From the NCBI RefSeq assembly GCF_000745235.1, contig NZ_JQNL01000001.1, positions 1,550,001 to 1,614,000 on the forward strand: a stretch of DNA of 64,000 nucleotides. Reading direction: 5' to 3'. This stretch comes from Luteibacter mycovicinus. GTDB lineage: Bacteria > Pseudomonadota > Gammaproteobacteria > Xanthomonadales > Rhodanobacteraceae. The translations under genes and the position numbers were made by a program. The notes beneath the pieces were generated by a model that saw nothing but the letters and a program-made list of their open reading frames with translations, did no database searches and was not told the origin of the DNA. Shown piece after piece: positions 30,212 through 39,480 of this stretch (position 1 is its first letter; every line of letters starts with the position of its first letter).

Positions 30212-32080
30212 ATGCATCCACGTCGATGGATCTTCGCCGTGGCGTCGCTCACGGCCCTCTCCGCCTCCGCACTGCACGCGACCGATTTCCGACTCGCCGA
30301 TGGGGAGGTCCAGGGGACACTCAAAACGCGGGTGGTCGCCGGCGCCGGCGAGCGCCTGAATGACCCGTCGAAGCATCTCGTCGGCAAAGGCTTCCGCTCC
30401 GACGGTAAGCCGAAGGGCGGCGATGGTGCGGACACGGCTGACGACGGCAACCTCAACTACGGCAAGGGCGATATCTACTCGAGCCTGTTCAAGGTTACCA
30501 GCGCACTGGACCTGAAATACAAGAACGTCGGTATCGTCGCCAGCGCCCGGGCATGGTACGACAACACACAGGAAAACCACGACGTACCCCAGGGCAGCGG
30601 CGCCAGCGCGTTCGCCGCCGATCGGCCGCTGGACGATCATGCACTGTCGAAGTCCAACCGCTTCTCCGGCTTCATGTGGCTCAACGCGTATGTCTACGGC
30701 CACTTCGCACTGGACGACGAGAGCGCACTGGACCTGCGCCTCGGCAAGCAGACGGTCAAGTGGGGCGAGGGCCTGTTCATGCAGGGCGTCAACCAGATCA
30801 ATCCGACCGACTACACGACGCTGCACCGCCCGGGGACGGATCCCGCCACCGAAGCGCAGCTTCCGGTCGAAATGCTCTGGGGCAAGCTCACGATCGATCC
30901 GCACTGGAGTGTCGAAGGCTTCTACCAATGGAAGTGGCGCCCCTCCGAACTCGATCCCTGCGGCACCTTCTTCTCGGGCACCGACCTCGGCATCGATCCG
31001 GGCTGCGGCGGCATCGAGAGCAACGCGTATTACCCGCTCAATGCGTATAGCCCCGGTGCTGGCCAGTGGCTCAGCGACGGCTACCAGAATTCCGTCGGCG
31101 GCGTGCTGCCCCGTGCCAGTACGCTCGACGGTCGCGACCACGGTCAGTACGGTGCCACGCTGCGCTACACCTTCGATCGTCCGGCGACGAACATCGCCGC
31201 GTATTACCTGCGTTACAACTCACGCAACCCCATTCTCGATGCGACCACCATCGACGCCTCGCAACAGAACAACGGGGTGATTCCGCTACTGGTCGCCGCG
31301 GGCGCACCGCTCGCCGACGCGCAGTTGTCCGCACGCCTGTCCTCGATTCATGTGTTGTGGGAATACCCGGACGACATCCGTCTCTGGGGCCTTTCCGGCA
31401 GCACCATGCTCGGGAAGTGGAAGGTGGCCGGTGAGGCCAGCTACACGAAGGACCTGCCCGTACAGATCAATACCGCGGACATGTTCGCGGCACTGACCCG
31501 CAGCGGCGGACCGATCGGTGTGCGCAACACGCTGATTCCTCCGGGCGGGACGCTGCTCGGCTACGACCGCTACGACCGCACGCAGCTGCTGTTGAACACG
31601 ACGCGCGCGTTTACCGGCGTGCTGGGCGCGAGCGGCGCCACCCTCGCGGCCGAGCTTGCCTATAGCCATACCGACCTGCCGAGCCTGACCGATGTGCGCT
31701 ACGGGCGTGGCTTCCACTGGGGCTTCTCCAGCGAAGGCTTCGTCAACACCTGCACGGCCATCGTGAACCCCGCGGGGTGCCATAACGGCGGGTATTACAC
31801 GCGGTCCGCATGGGGTTATCGCGTCAAGGGCGCGCTCACCTATCCGGTCGCGCATGGCTGGGTGCTGTCGCCAAGCCTGGGCATCGGTCAGGACGTGCAT
31901 GGCTACTCGGTCGACGGGCAGCTGGTCGGTGGACGCAAGCAGGCGACGCTCGGCCTGGGCGCCACGCTCGACAAGACCTGGTTCGCCAACCTGACGTATA
32001 CGAACTACCTGGGACATCCCACGTACGACACGCTGGCCGACCATGACTTCGCCACGTTGTCGATCGGAGCGAATTTCTGA
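30212..32080 (+). CDS. DUF1302 family outer-membrane protein
   Basis: 622-aa protein with signal peptide (residues 1-23) and beta-barrel-like composition. Motifs typical of DUF1302 are present: DLRLGKQTVKWGEGLFMQGVNQINP and the amphipathic strand pattern ending FATLSIGANF with a terminal Phe. Members are often found with DUF1329 and RND genes; here only the divergent MFS transporter is adjacent, so it may be a porin-like partner for that substrate. Confidence 0.85.
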   Translation: MHPRRWIFAVASLTALSASALHATDFRLADGEVQGTLKTRVVAGAGERLNDPSKHLVGKGFRSDGKPKGGDGADTADDGNLNYGKGDIYSSLFKVTSALDLKYKNVGIVASARAWYDNTQENHDVPQGSGASAFAADRPLDDHALSKSNRFSGFMWLNAYVYGHFALDDESALDLRLGKQTVKWGEGLFMQGVNQINPTDYTTLHRPGTDPATEAQLPVEMLWGKLTIDPHWSVEGFYQWKWRPSELDPCGTFFSGTDLGIDPGCGGIESNAYYPLNAYSPGAGQWLSDGYQNSVGGVLPRASTLDGRDHGQYGATLRYTFDRPATNIAAYYLRYNSRNPILDATTIDASQQNNGVIPLLVAAGAPLADAQLSARLSSIHVLWEYPDDIRLWGLSGSTMLGKWKVAGEASYTKDLPVQINTADMFAALTRSGGPIGVRNTLIPPGGTLLGYDRYDRTQLLLNTTRAFTGVLGASGATLAAELAYSHTDLPSLTDVRYGRGFHWGFSSEGFVNTCTAIVNPAGCHNGGYYTRSAWGYRVKGALTYPVAHGWVLSPSLGIGQDVHGYSVDGQLVGGRKQATLGLGATLDKTWFANLTYTNYLGHPTYDTLADHDFATLSIGANF

Positions 32081-32101
32081 GCGGCGCGATCCATCGGACT
32101 A

Positions 32102-32704
32102 TCAGGCCTTCATGACTTCGCAAAGCGCGATCAGCTCCTGGAGGCGACGCGCTTTCGTCCGACGGACGAGGTCCGCGGCGATCTTGCCGATGAGCGCCTT
32201 GACCAGCTGGGTCTTCGACAAGCCTGTTTCGTTCATGACGTAGTCGACCTTTGCGTTCGCTTGCTCGGAGAGCTTGAACGAGAGTCGCCGGTTCGGACCG
32301 GACGCAGACTGCTCGGCGCCTCCCGCCAGCCCGACCAGTTCAGCCATGGCTTCATCTCCCCGCGCGTAGCGGTGAAGGTAGTACATGAGCAGTCGCTTGC
32401 GGAATTCCTTGCTTGCCTCGGTATCGACGAGGGATACGGCGGCGTCGAGCGTGTCCACATAGGATGCGGGAAGACTTGCTTCGAGCGGCCCCGTCGAGCG
32501 ACGGCGTGATGCCGCTATAGCGGGAACCGATTGCGGCGGAACCAACAGGACTTCGCTGCAAACGTCGCAGATTCCCGCCAGCACGTTACGAGCCATGCCT
32601 GAGCCATCGGAAAAAGGAACATCCCGGTAACGGTAGGTCACCGTCACTCGGCCATCGAGATCACAGAGGGCCGGCTCGGTATCGCCCTGATGAAGAATTT
32701 TCAT
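32102..32704 (-). CDS. antitoxin with YgiT-type zinc knuckle and ribbon-helix-helix-like domain
   Basis: 200-aa protein. The N-terminus resembles the zinc-binding domain of MqsA/YgiT antitoxins, with C14 and the pair C46-x2-C49, but the usual first CxxC is degraded to a single Cys (His5 might replace the other). After a variable middle, residues 140-180 (RLSFKLSEQANAKVDYVMNE, then TGLSKTQLVKALIGK) look like a ribbon-helix-helix DNA-binding domain rather than the HTH of MqsA. It overlaps the toxin gene by 4 nt (ATGA), toxin first as in mqsRA. It probably neutralises the toxin and represses the operon. Confidence 0.7.
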   Translation of the reverse strand: MKILHQGDTEPALCDLDGRVTVTYRYRDVPFSDGSGMARNVLAGICDVCSEVLLVPPQSVPAIAASRRRSTGPLEASLPASYVDTLDAAVSLVDTEASKEFRKRLLMYYLHRYARGDEAMAELVGLAGGAEQSASGPNRRLSFKLSEQANAKVDYVMNETGLSKTQLVKALIGKIAADLVRRTKARRLQELIALCEVMKA

Positions 32705-32997
32705 GACTTCTCCGTCCTGTGCACACTGAGCAGATCGACTGCTCCTTCGAAGAAATAGAACTTGATGTACCAACCGCCGCTGACGATCACGTGCACGTCG
32801 ATGTCGGGTTGCCGATGGTGCGGTGTCACCCGATGCTCGGTGCCCCGGGACCCCATGAGGATCAGAAGCAGGTCTTCGAGATCGAGCTCGCCCGTATAGA
32901 AGACATTTTTCGAGTCAAGGGAGGCACGATGGGCGATGCGATATCGGCCCTCGATCAACGCAAGCAACACCTGCCGTTTCACGTCCTTGTATCCCAC
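32701..32997 (-). CDS. MqsR/DUF4258-type toxin
   Basis: 98-aa protein with the RelE-like layout of MqsR or DUF4258 toxins: an early helix (DVKRQVLLALIEGRYRIAHR), a middle LDLEDLLLILMG helix, and C-terminal strands DVHVIVSGGWYIKFYFFEG and DLLSVHRTEK, comparable to the YLKITVIHDVLIVSFKEK end of MqsR. Such proteins are ribosome-independent or -dependent mRNA interferases. The start used is GTG 32997; GTG 32982 is an alternative. It is preceded by a promoter with an operator-like palindrome. Confidence 0.7.
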   Translation of the reverse strand: MGYKDVKRQVLLALIEGRYRIAHRASLDSKNVFYTGELDLEDLLLILMGSRGTEHRVTPHHRQPDIDVHVIVSGGWYIKFYFFEGAVDLLSVHRTEKS

Positions 32998-33011
32998 TGC
33001 ACACGCCCCAG

Positions 33012-33038
33012 AGTATACGAAAGGTTTCGTATGATCAA
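33012..33038 (-). promoter_or_regulatory. toxin-antitoxin promoter with embedded operator
   Basis: On the minus strand TTGATC (33038-33033) and TATACT (33017-33012) form -35 and -10 with a 15-nt spacer. The perfect 8-bp inverted repeat ATACGAAA / TTTCGTAT (33015-33032, 2-nt spacer) occupies that spacer, an ideal place for autorepression by the antitoxin. Confidence 0.7.
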
Positions 33039-33158
33039 GGTCGTTTTAAGGCCCCGTCATCGCCTTCGACACGCTAGTGCGCCGAGCAAGGCGACGCGGT
33101 CGGCGGGCGCACGCGAGGCACGTAAGGAGAAGGCCTGGCATGCTGTGGGATCTGCGAG

Positions 33159-33941
33159 TCAGCGAAAGACGACAAACTTCAGCCAGCCTTCCCAGATGTC
33201 CGACCAGCCATGCGCCAGCATGTTCGCTCGCAGGTTGCGGCGCCAGACAGCGAGGGCGCCGTAGAGCACGCCGAGGATCGCGATGACGAGGGCGTGGTTC
33301 CAGCCCTGATAGCTATGCGCCATACCGAAGAAAACCGCCTGACCGATGACGGCCAGGGCGGTGCTCTCGGTCAGCCAGAACAGCTGCTGCTGGAAGTAGC
33401 CGCGGCTCTGAATCTCCTCCGCGAAACCTGCGACGACGGAGACGATCATCCAGCCAGCCGCTTCGACGGGCGTCTGCGGCAACATCGAAGGAACCCCCTC
33501 CCCGGCCACCGCTGGCACGAGTTGCCAGGCGGCCCAGGCGACGCCTTCCCAGACCAGCCAGAAGACCGCCGCGATGGCGACGTCCCTGACCACCCCACGC
33601 AGCGACGTCCAGCGGCCGCCCGTGAGCGTTGCCAGCGTGCCGCCTTCGCGATGGACGCCGACCCAGCAGTAGTAAAGAACACCGACGTTGCCCAGCACGG
33701 ACAACGTGTAAAAAGGCCAGGGTGACGCTCGCAGCGCCTGTGCCCCCTCGGCGACGGGCCCGGCGGCTGCGTGGCCGAACGACGAGAAAATACCCCACGC
33801 CGTGATCGAAAGGACGATGAGTACGTAACCGGCGAGGTGCCATAACGATGCAATGCGCCTCGGCTTTACGAACGGGGCACCCTGGAGCGAAGGCCCGGGC
33901 TTCGAACGATCTCTCGAAATGTCGCCGGTGTGCACGACCAT
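33159..33941 (-). CDS. CPBP family intramembrane metalloprotease
   Basis: 260-aa multi-pass membrane protein with the Abi/CPBP motifs EEIQSRGYFQQQL (EExxxR) at about residue 180, FGMAHSYQG with the conserved His, and ANMLAHGWSDIW near the end. The family includes CAAX-type proteases and bacteriocin self-immunity proteins. ATG 33941 follows a GGAGACTAGG ribosome site. It stands alone between the toxin-antitoxin pair and the PhnA-domain gene, so its substrate is unknown. Confidence 0.85.
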   Translation of the reverse strand: MVVHTGDISRDRSKPGPSLQGAPFVKPRRIASLWHLAGYVLIVLSITAWGIFSSFGHAAAGPVAEGAQALRASPWPFYTLSVLGNVGVLYYCWVGVHREGGTLATLTGGRWTSLRGVVRDVAIAAVFWLVWEGVAWAAWQLVPAVAGEGVPSMLPQTPVEAAGWMIVSVVAGFAEEIQSRGYFQQQLFWLTESTALAVIGQAVFFGMAHSYQGWNHALVIAILGVLYGALAVWRRNLRANMLAHGWSDIWEGWLKFVVFR

Positions 33942-34037
33942 CCTAGTCTCCTGCGGATGCCATGACCCCTGTGGCCGATGGCCAGACAAGCATCGGGAGG
34001 CGGACGGTCCAAGTCAACGCCACGACCGCGACTCACA

Positions 34038-34247
34038 TCACGCCTTCTTGAGAAACTCCGTTTTCAGCACGAGCACGCTCTTGCCCTCACGGACCTCGAT
34101 GGCGTCTTCGTCATCGGTGAGGTGGATGCTCTTGAACTGCTTGCCGCGCTTGAGGGTGATCGACGAACCCTTGACCTTGAGGTCCTTGATGACCGTGACG
34201 GCATCGCCCTCGACCAGCTCGTTGCCGTTGGAATCGCGTACCGCCAT
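34038..34247 (-). CDS. PhnA (YjdM) domain protein, short form
   Basis: 69-aa protein equal to the C-terminal half of E. coli PhnA/YjdM: DSNGNELVEGDAVTVIKDLK, VKGSSITLKRGKQFKSIHL and the ending LVLKTEFLKKA. The N-terminal zinc ribbon of the long form is absent, and no upstream in-frame remnant with CxxC is visible. Despite the name, the family has no proven role in phosphonate use. The start is ATG 34247. Confidence 0.85.
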   Translation of the reverse strand: MAVRDSNGNELVEGDAVTVIKDLKVKGSSITLKRGKQFKSIHLTDDEDAIEVREGKSVLVLKTEFLKKA

Positions 34248-34355
34248 GAGTGCTCACACCTGATTTCGGGGGCGACAGATTACCACCGGTCACCCATCCG
34301 TCAGGCGGGTGCGCCATTACGGCTCAGCCAGGACGGCCGACCAGCCGGGGCGTGG

Positions 34356-35534
34356 TCAGGCGGCGTCGAGGCTCAGCCGGAAGATCGTTCCGCCAGTGGC
34401 GCCGGGATGTATTTCCACCTCCGCATGCATCGCGGCGGCGCTCTGCCGGATCAGCCACAGGCCAAGACCAAGCCCTTCGGCCTGCGGATCGGCCTGGCGA
34501 AACGCGCTGAACAATTCCTCGACTTTTTCCGCAGGAATACCGCAACCGTTATCCTGGATGTCGATCGTTATCTTTCCATCGCCGGATCGCGCCAGCATGG
34601 TGACCGCACCACCGCCGGGCGTATATTTCACGGCGTTCGAAAGCGCGTTGCCGAGCACGGTTTCCAGAAGCAACGGATGCCCTCGCACGATGGCGTCGGT
34701 GCGCCCGATGGTCAGTGCGACGCGCTTGCGCTGCGCCGCCCTCGTCCAGGTCGACGACAGAGCGTCGAACACCTCATGCAGAACGACGGGGCCGAGCTCG
34801 GCATCGCCGCCGGCGATGTCGGCATGCGTCGAAGCGAGCAGCCGGCTGAGCTGCTGGTCGGCGCTGAGAAGATCGGTCCTCGCGTCGTCCAGACGCGCGG
34901 CGTGCTCGCCGGACACGCCGCTGCGCACCTTCGACATGGCGTACAGCGCCGAGCGCAGCGGCGCCTTCAGGTCGTGCCCCGCAGTCGCGAGCAGCCGCGA
35001 GAGGTGATCGCCGCGGCGCTGCGACTGGCGCAGCATACGGCGGAGTTCCATCTGCGCCATGACCTGGCGCGCCAGGCGGCGCAGGGTGTCGATCTGGTCG
35101 TCATCCAGCGTCCGCGGCTGGGTGTCGAGCACGCAGACCGTGCCCAACGGCAAGCCATCGGCGGTTTTCAGCAGCGCGCCCGCATAAAAACGCAGGCCGG
35201 GTTCACCGGTCACCAGCGGATTGGCGGCAAAACGGGGGTCCTGGGTGGTATCGGGTATGACCAGCAGGTCGTGTTCGAGAATCGCGTGCGCGCAGATGGA
35301 GGTGTCGAGCGGCGTTTCCCGCACACCCAGGCCGACTTCCGCCTTGAACCACTGCCGGTCGGCGTCGATCAGGTTGACCACTGAGATAGGGGCACGGCAG
35401 ACATACGAGGCGATCCGCACGATGTCTTCGTATGCGCTTTCCTTCTCCGTGTCCAGAATATCGAACGACGACAGCGCCGCAAGGCGGCGAGCCTCGGAAA
35501 CGGCAGGCAGTTTGGGGGCGGGCGCGTGGGGCAT
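34356..35534 (-). CDS. soluble GAF-domain sensor histidine kinase
   Basis: 392-aa cytoplasmic kinase without membrane segments. The N-terminal GAF domain (residues about 15-165: LSSFDILDTEKESAYEDIVR, then FKAEVGLGVRETPLDTSICA) is the type found in stress- and light-related kinases. A HisKA-like segment contains the phospho-acceptor in TAGHDLKAPLRSAL, and the ATPase domain has NALSNAVKYTPGGG, DIQDNGCGIP and GLGLGLWLI. The start ATG 35534 follows GGAG. No response regulator is adjacent, so it is an orphan kinase. Confidence 0.88.
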   Translation of the reverse strand: MPHAPAPKLPAVSEARRLAALSSFDILDTEKESAYEDIVRIASYVCRAPISVVNLIDADRQWFKAEVGLGVRETPLDTSICAHAILEHDLLVIPDTTQDPRFAANPLVTGEPGLRFYAGALLKTADGLPLGTVCVLDTQPRTLDDDQIDTLRRLARQVMAQMELRRMLRQSQRRGDHLSRLLATAGHDLKAPLRSALYAMSKVRSGVSGEHAARLDDARTDLLSADQQLSRLLASTHADIAGGDAELGPVVLHEVFDALSSTWTRAAQRKRVALTIGRTDAIVRGHPLLLETVLGNALSNAVKYTPGGGAVTMLARSGDGKITIDIQDNGCGIPAEKVEELFSAFRQADPQAEGLGLGLWLIRQSAAAMHAEVEIHPGATGGTIFRLSLDAA

Positions 35535-35696
35535 CGGGTTCTCCGGGACGACGCATTCTGGCAGGTCGGCGCGTGGACGCAATGTCAGTCCATGCTCGCC
35601 TTCAGGCAGGCGTCGTCACGATTTCGTTCGCCTGCTTACGACGCCTCATGAACACGTCGGTGCCCAGACTCGGGGTTCTGCCTGAAGGAGTATCCG

Positions 35697-36821
35697 ATGT
35701 CCGACTCGACCAACACCTCGCGCAAGATCCGCTACGGCTTTGTCGCCCTCGGTGACATCACCCAGGAAGCCATGCTGCCCGGGGTCGCGCACACCGGAAA
35801 CTCGGTCGTCACCGCCCTGGTCAGCAGCGATACGGACAAGGCGGCCAAGGTGGCCGAGCGCTACGGCATCGGCAGCGTCTACAGCTACGACCAGTTCGAC
35901 GAGCTGCTGGCCTCCGGCGGCATCGATGCGCTTTATATTGCGACGCCGAACTGGCGCCACGCCGAGTTCGTGATCCCCGCCCTGAAGGCCGGGATCCATG
36001 TGCTGGTGGAGAAACCGCTCGAGATCACCCACGCCGCCAGTCGCGAGATCCTTGCGACGGCCGCCGCGTCGACGGCGAAGCTGATGGTGGCTTACCGGCT
36101 TCATTTCGAGCCCGCCACGCTGTCCCTCATCGATCGCATTCGCGCCGGCGAGCTGGGCCAGGTGCATACCTTCAGCGCGACGTTCGCGCAGATGGTCGAC
36201 CCGAAGAACCACCGGGCGACCAACGGTGCCAAGGCCGGACCGGTCTTCGACATGGCGCCCTACCCGATCAACGCGGCACGTTACGTCTTCGATGCCGACC
36301 CGATCGAGGTGGTGTCGGCTGTGGGCCTGCGCCATCCGGAGTCGGGACTTGGCGACGATTTCGACCACACCGTGGCCGTGACCCTGCGCTTTCCCGGAAA
36401 CCGCGTGGCCCTGTTCACCGTGTCCTACTACGGCAACGCCGTCGATGCGTTCTATGTAGCGGGGACCAAGGGCAGTGTGCACATGCGCCCGTGCTTCACC
36501 TACGGCACGCCCTTCGAACAGACCATCACCGTGGGCGACAAGGAGCGGAAGATTTCCGCCCCGGCGACCGACCAGTTCGGCGGTGAGCTGAAATATTTCT
36601 CCGCATGCCTGCTCGACAACGAAGATCCGGAGCCGGATGGCCAGGAAGGCCTGATCGACGTGCTGATCGTCGAAGGCATCATGGAGGCGCTGGCCTCGGG
36701 CAAGCCGCAGAAGCTGGACCTGCCCGAGCGCAAGCGCCGGATCGATACGACACGACAGAAAATGAATCTGCCCAAGGTGGAAGCGCCGGAACCGGTCGAC
36801 GCCGCCAAACCCTCGAAGTAA
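35697..36821 (+). CDS. Gfo/Idh/MocA family oxidoreductase
   Basis: 374-aa NAD(P)-dependent sugar-type dehydrogenase. The N-terminal Rossmann fold starts IRYGFVALGDITQEAMLPGV; the conserved EKP motif is in HVLVEKPLEITH, and MVAYRLHFEPA plus FDMAPYPINAARYVF match the glucose-fructose oxidoreductase branch. There is no signal peptide, so it is cytoplasmic unlike the exported GFOR of Zymomonas. A long acidic/Lys-rich C-terminal tail ends the protein. Substrate unknown. Confidence 0.88.
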   Translation: MSDSTNTSRKIRYGFVALGDITQEAMLPGVAHTGNSVVTALVSSDTDKAAKVAERYGIGSVYSYDQFDELLASGGIDALYIATPNWRHAEFVIPALKAGIHVLVEKPLEITHAASREILATAAASTAKLMVAYRLHFEPATLSLIDRIRAGELGQVHTFSATFAQMVDPKNHRATNGAKAGPVFDMAPYPINAARYVFDADPIEVVSAVGLRHPESGLGDDFDHTVAVTLRFPGNRVALFTVSYYGNAVDAFYVAGTKGSVHMRPCFTYGTPFEQTITVGDKERKISAPATDQFGGELKYFSACLLDNEDPEPDGQEGLIDVLIVEGIMEALASGKPQKLDLPERKRRIDTTRQKMNLPKVEAPEPVDAAKPSK

Positions 36822-36826
36822 TCCGG

Positions 36827-37603
36827 TCAGTCGTCGAGCAGATCCGCCACGGAGGAAAGGATTTCCGCCGGGCGGAACGGGTAGCGATCCACCTCCGCGC
36901 GGTCGGCGATACCGCTGAGCACAAGCACCGTATGCAGACCCGCTTCGATACCGGCGACGACGTCGGTATCCATGCGGTCGCCGATCATGCCGGTGTTGTG
37001 CGAATGCGCGCCGAGCTTGTTCATCGCCGAGCGAAACATCATCGGGTTGGGCTTGCCGACCATATAAGCCTGACGCCCGGTGGCCTTGGTGATGAGCGCG
37101 GCCACGGCGCCTGTCGCCGGCAGCGGACCCTCCGCACTGGGGCTGGTGACGTCCGGATTGGTGGCGATGAATCGCGCGCCCGCGCCGATCAGACGGATCG
37201 CCTTGGTGATGGCTTCGAACGAGTAGGTACGGGTCTCGCCGAGCACGACGTAGTCGGGCGCGGTGTCGGTCATGATGAAGCCCGCCTCGTGCAGGGCAGT
37301 GGTCAGGCCCGCCTCGCCGATGACGAACGCCGAGCCGCCGGGCGACTGGTCCTTGAGGAACGCCGCGGTCGCCAGCGCCGATGTCCACAGCTGCTCTTCG
37401 GGCACGTCGATACCCGACGTCCGCAGGCGCGCACTCAGGTCGCGCGGCGTGAAGATCGAATTATTGGTAAGCACGAGGAAGGGCTTGCCCTGGTCACGCC
37501 ACTGGCGGATCAGCTCGGGCGCGCCCGGCAGGGCTTTGTTCTCGTGGACGAGCACACCGTCCATGTCGGTCAGCCAGCACTCGATGTCTTTACGGTCAGC
37601 CAC
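36827..37603 (-). CDS. HAD-IIA family phosphatase, NagD-like
   Basis: 258-aa phosphatase. HAD motif I is in CWLTDMDGVLVHENK, motif II in FLVLTNNSIFTPRDL, motif III Lys in YMVGKPNPMMFR and motif IV in MIGDRMDTDVVAG. The cap domain and size fit the NagD/4-nitrophenylphosphatase group that dephosphorylates nucleotides or sugar phosphates in the cytoplasm. It is convergent with the oxidoreductase gene, with 5 nt between their stops. Confidence 0.9.
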   Translation of the reverse strand: MADRKDIECWLTDMDGVLVHENKALPGAPELIRQWRDQGKPFLVLTNNSIFTPRDLSARLRTSGIDVPEEQLWTSALATAAFLKDQSPGGSAFVIGEAGLTTALHEAGFIMTDTAPDYVVLGETRTYSFEAITKAIRLIGAGARFIATNPDVTSPSAEGPLPATGAVAALITKATGRQAYMVGKPNPMMFRSAMNKLGAHSHNTGMIGDRMDTDVVAGIEAGLHTVLVLSGIADRAEVDRYPFRPAEILSSVADLLDD

Positions 37604-37670
37604 AGGGTGTCCTTCGGAGGGGAAGCGGGATCGTCGACGAGGATAGCGCGCCGCGCAGGCAAGGATTGGC

Positions 37671-38867
37671 TCAGGGCGTCGCCGGCGTGCGTGCGGTCAC
37701 ACGAAGGACGGCCCAGCCGGCGAGACCCGCAAGGACGGAGCCTGCAAGGATGCCCAGCTTCACCTCGTCGCGTAGCTCGGGATGATCCGGGAAGGCGAGC
37801 ATCCCGATGAACAGGCTCATCGTGAAACCGATGCCGCACAGCAGCGCCGTGCCGAACAGCTGCCCGCGCGAGGCGCCGCGCGGCATCTCCGCCCAGCCGA
37901 AGCGGATGGCGAGCCATGCGGCACCGAACACACCGATGAGTTTGCCCACGAGCAGGCCGAGGCCCACGCCGACCGTGGTCGCGGCGAGCCATTGCGCCAG
38001 GCCCACACCGGCGAACGAGATGCCGGCGTTGGCGAAGCCGAACAGGGGCAGCACCGTGATGGGGACCAGTCGATGGAGCGCGTGCTCGAGCCTCAGCAGA
38101 GGCGAATGGGTGCAGTCGCCGTCGGACGGCAGGCGCCCTTCACTGTCGCTAAGGGGGATGCACAACGCGGTCGCCACGCCCGCGAGGGTCGCATGGACGC
38201 CGGACTTCAGCACCAGCACCCAGAGAACGACACCGATGAGCAGATAAGGCCACAGGCGGCTGACGCCGAAGCGGTTCATCAGGGCCATCGTGGCAACGGC
38301 AAGCAGTGCCAGACCGAGATAGGCAAGCGACAGATCGGGGGTGTAGAACAGCGCGATGATGATGACCGCACCGAGGTCGTCGATGATCGCCAGGGCCGCG
38401 AGAAACGCCTTGAGGGACGTGGGCACCCGGCTGCCGAGCAAGGCCGCCACACCGAGCGCGAAGGCGATATCGGTCGCCGAGGGAATGGCCCAGCCACGCA
38501 TCGATTCCGCGTTGCCCCGGTTGACCAGCAGGAAGATGGCCGCCGGCACGACCATGCCGCCCAGCGCCGCCAGACCCGGCAGGACTCGCAGACGGTTGGA
38601 GGCCAGCTCCCCGTCGATGAACTCGCGCTTGATCTCGAGGCCCACCAGCAGAAAGAACACCGCCATGAGACCGTCGTTGATCCAGTGCAGCACGCTCAGC
38701 GGGCCGACGTGCGCCTGCAGCGCGTCGAAATACACGGAGGCGAGCGGCGAATTGGCCACGATCATCGCGAGCGCCGCGGCACCCATCAGCACGAGGCCGC
38801 CCACGGCCGATCCGGCGGCGAAGTCGGCCAGCCGCTGGAGCGGACGCCATATCAGTGTCTTGAGCAA
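37671..38867 (-). CDS. nhaA: Na+/H+ antiporter NhaA
   Basis: 398-aa inner-membrane antiporter. The ion-binding aspartate pair is in [18 protein letters not shown] (NhaA D163/D164 equivalents), the TM4 region reads [16 protein letters not shown], and the N-terminus contains [15 protein letters not shown]. Length matches the E. coli protein (388). It pumps Na+ out using the proton gradient, for salt and pH homeostasis. Confidence 0.96.
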   Translation of the reverse strand: MLKTLIWRPLQRLADFAAGSAVGGLVLMGAAALAMIVANSPLASVYFDALQAHVGPLSVLHWINDGLMAVFFLLVGLEIKREFIDGELASNRLRVLPGLAALGGMVVPAAIFLLVNRGNAESMRGWAIPSATDIAFALGVAALLGSRVPTSLKAFLAALAIIDDLGAVIIIALFYTPDLSLAYLGLALLAVATMALMNRFGVSRLWPYLLIGVVLWVLVLKSGVHATLAGVATALCIPLSDSEGRLPSDGDCTHSPLLRLEHALHRLVPITVLPLFGFANAGISFAGVGLAQWLAATTVGVGLGLLVGKLIGVFGAAWLAIRFGWAEMPRGASRGQLFGTALLCGIGFTMSLFIGMLAFPDHPELRDEVKLGILAGSVLAGLAGWAVLRVTARTPATP

Positions 38868-38978
38868 CGGACTCTCCTGTCCCTGGTAAGTCCGTGATGG
38901 TCACACCACCCGTCGCCGAGGGCAAACGGGGCGAAAGACGCATGGCCGGAACGACGCGCCCATCACGGCATTACGGCG

Positions 38979-39434
38979 TCACTCCGCGCGCAGCCTTTTC
39001 TCGTGCGCGGCGAAGTCCTTCCGATATTTCTTTGCCAGCCCTGTCTTCTGGGGCGCCGTCAGGATCTTGCCGGCCAGCTGAAAGAAGATTTTCTCCTCCT
39101 CGCGCAGATGATCGTGCAGCTCTTCGGAAAGCTTGGCGAGGTTCGCCGTCCAGCTGCGACCCGCGTGGTTCCGCGTCTGCATTTCCTCGATCAGGTCATC
39201 CATCTTGTGATGGTCGGCCAGCGCATCGCGCGAGGAGTGCAAGCCGCGATCGTCCATCAGCATCGGCACGTAGAGGTAACGCTCCTCGGCCGCCTCATGC
39301 GCCGCGAGTTCGATCCGTAACGCGGTGAACAACTCGACCCGGTGAGGACCCGGCTCCGAGCGCTGCAGCTTGCGGACGAGTGAGCGCTGCGTGGCGTGGC
39401 TTTCGCGGAGGGCTTCGAAGATGGTTTCGGACAT
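38979..39434 (-). CDS. hemerythrin HHE cation-binding domain protein
   Basis: 151-aa four-helix protein. Iron-ligand candidates are spaced as in hemerythrins: ESHATQRSL, LAAHEAAEERYLYVPML, DHHKMDDLIEE and HDHLREEEKIFFQLAGK. Such proteins store or sense oxygen or protect from nitrosative stress. ATG 39434 is selected because the domain starts there. It stands 111 nt from nhaA on the same strand. Confidence 0.88.
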   Translation of the reverse strand: MSETIFEALRESHATQRSLVRKLQRSEPGPHRVELFTALRIELAAHEAAEERYLYVPMLMDDRGLHSSRDALADHHKMDDLIEEMQTRNHAGRSWTANLAKLSEELHDHLREEEKIFFQLAGKILTAPQKTGLAKKYRKDFAAHEKRLRAE

Positions 39435-39480
39435 GGCGTCGGCTCTGTCATGGGACGGCCCGGGTGGGCGGGTGCCACGA

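Noticed and set aside
33159..33941. CPBP protease as immunity factor for the RiPP locus
   Set aside because: It is 10 kb away, on the other strand, and separated by many unrelated genes.
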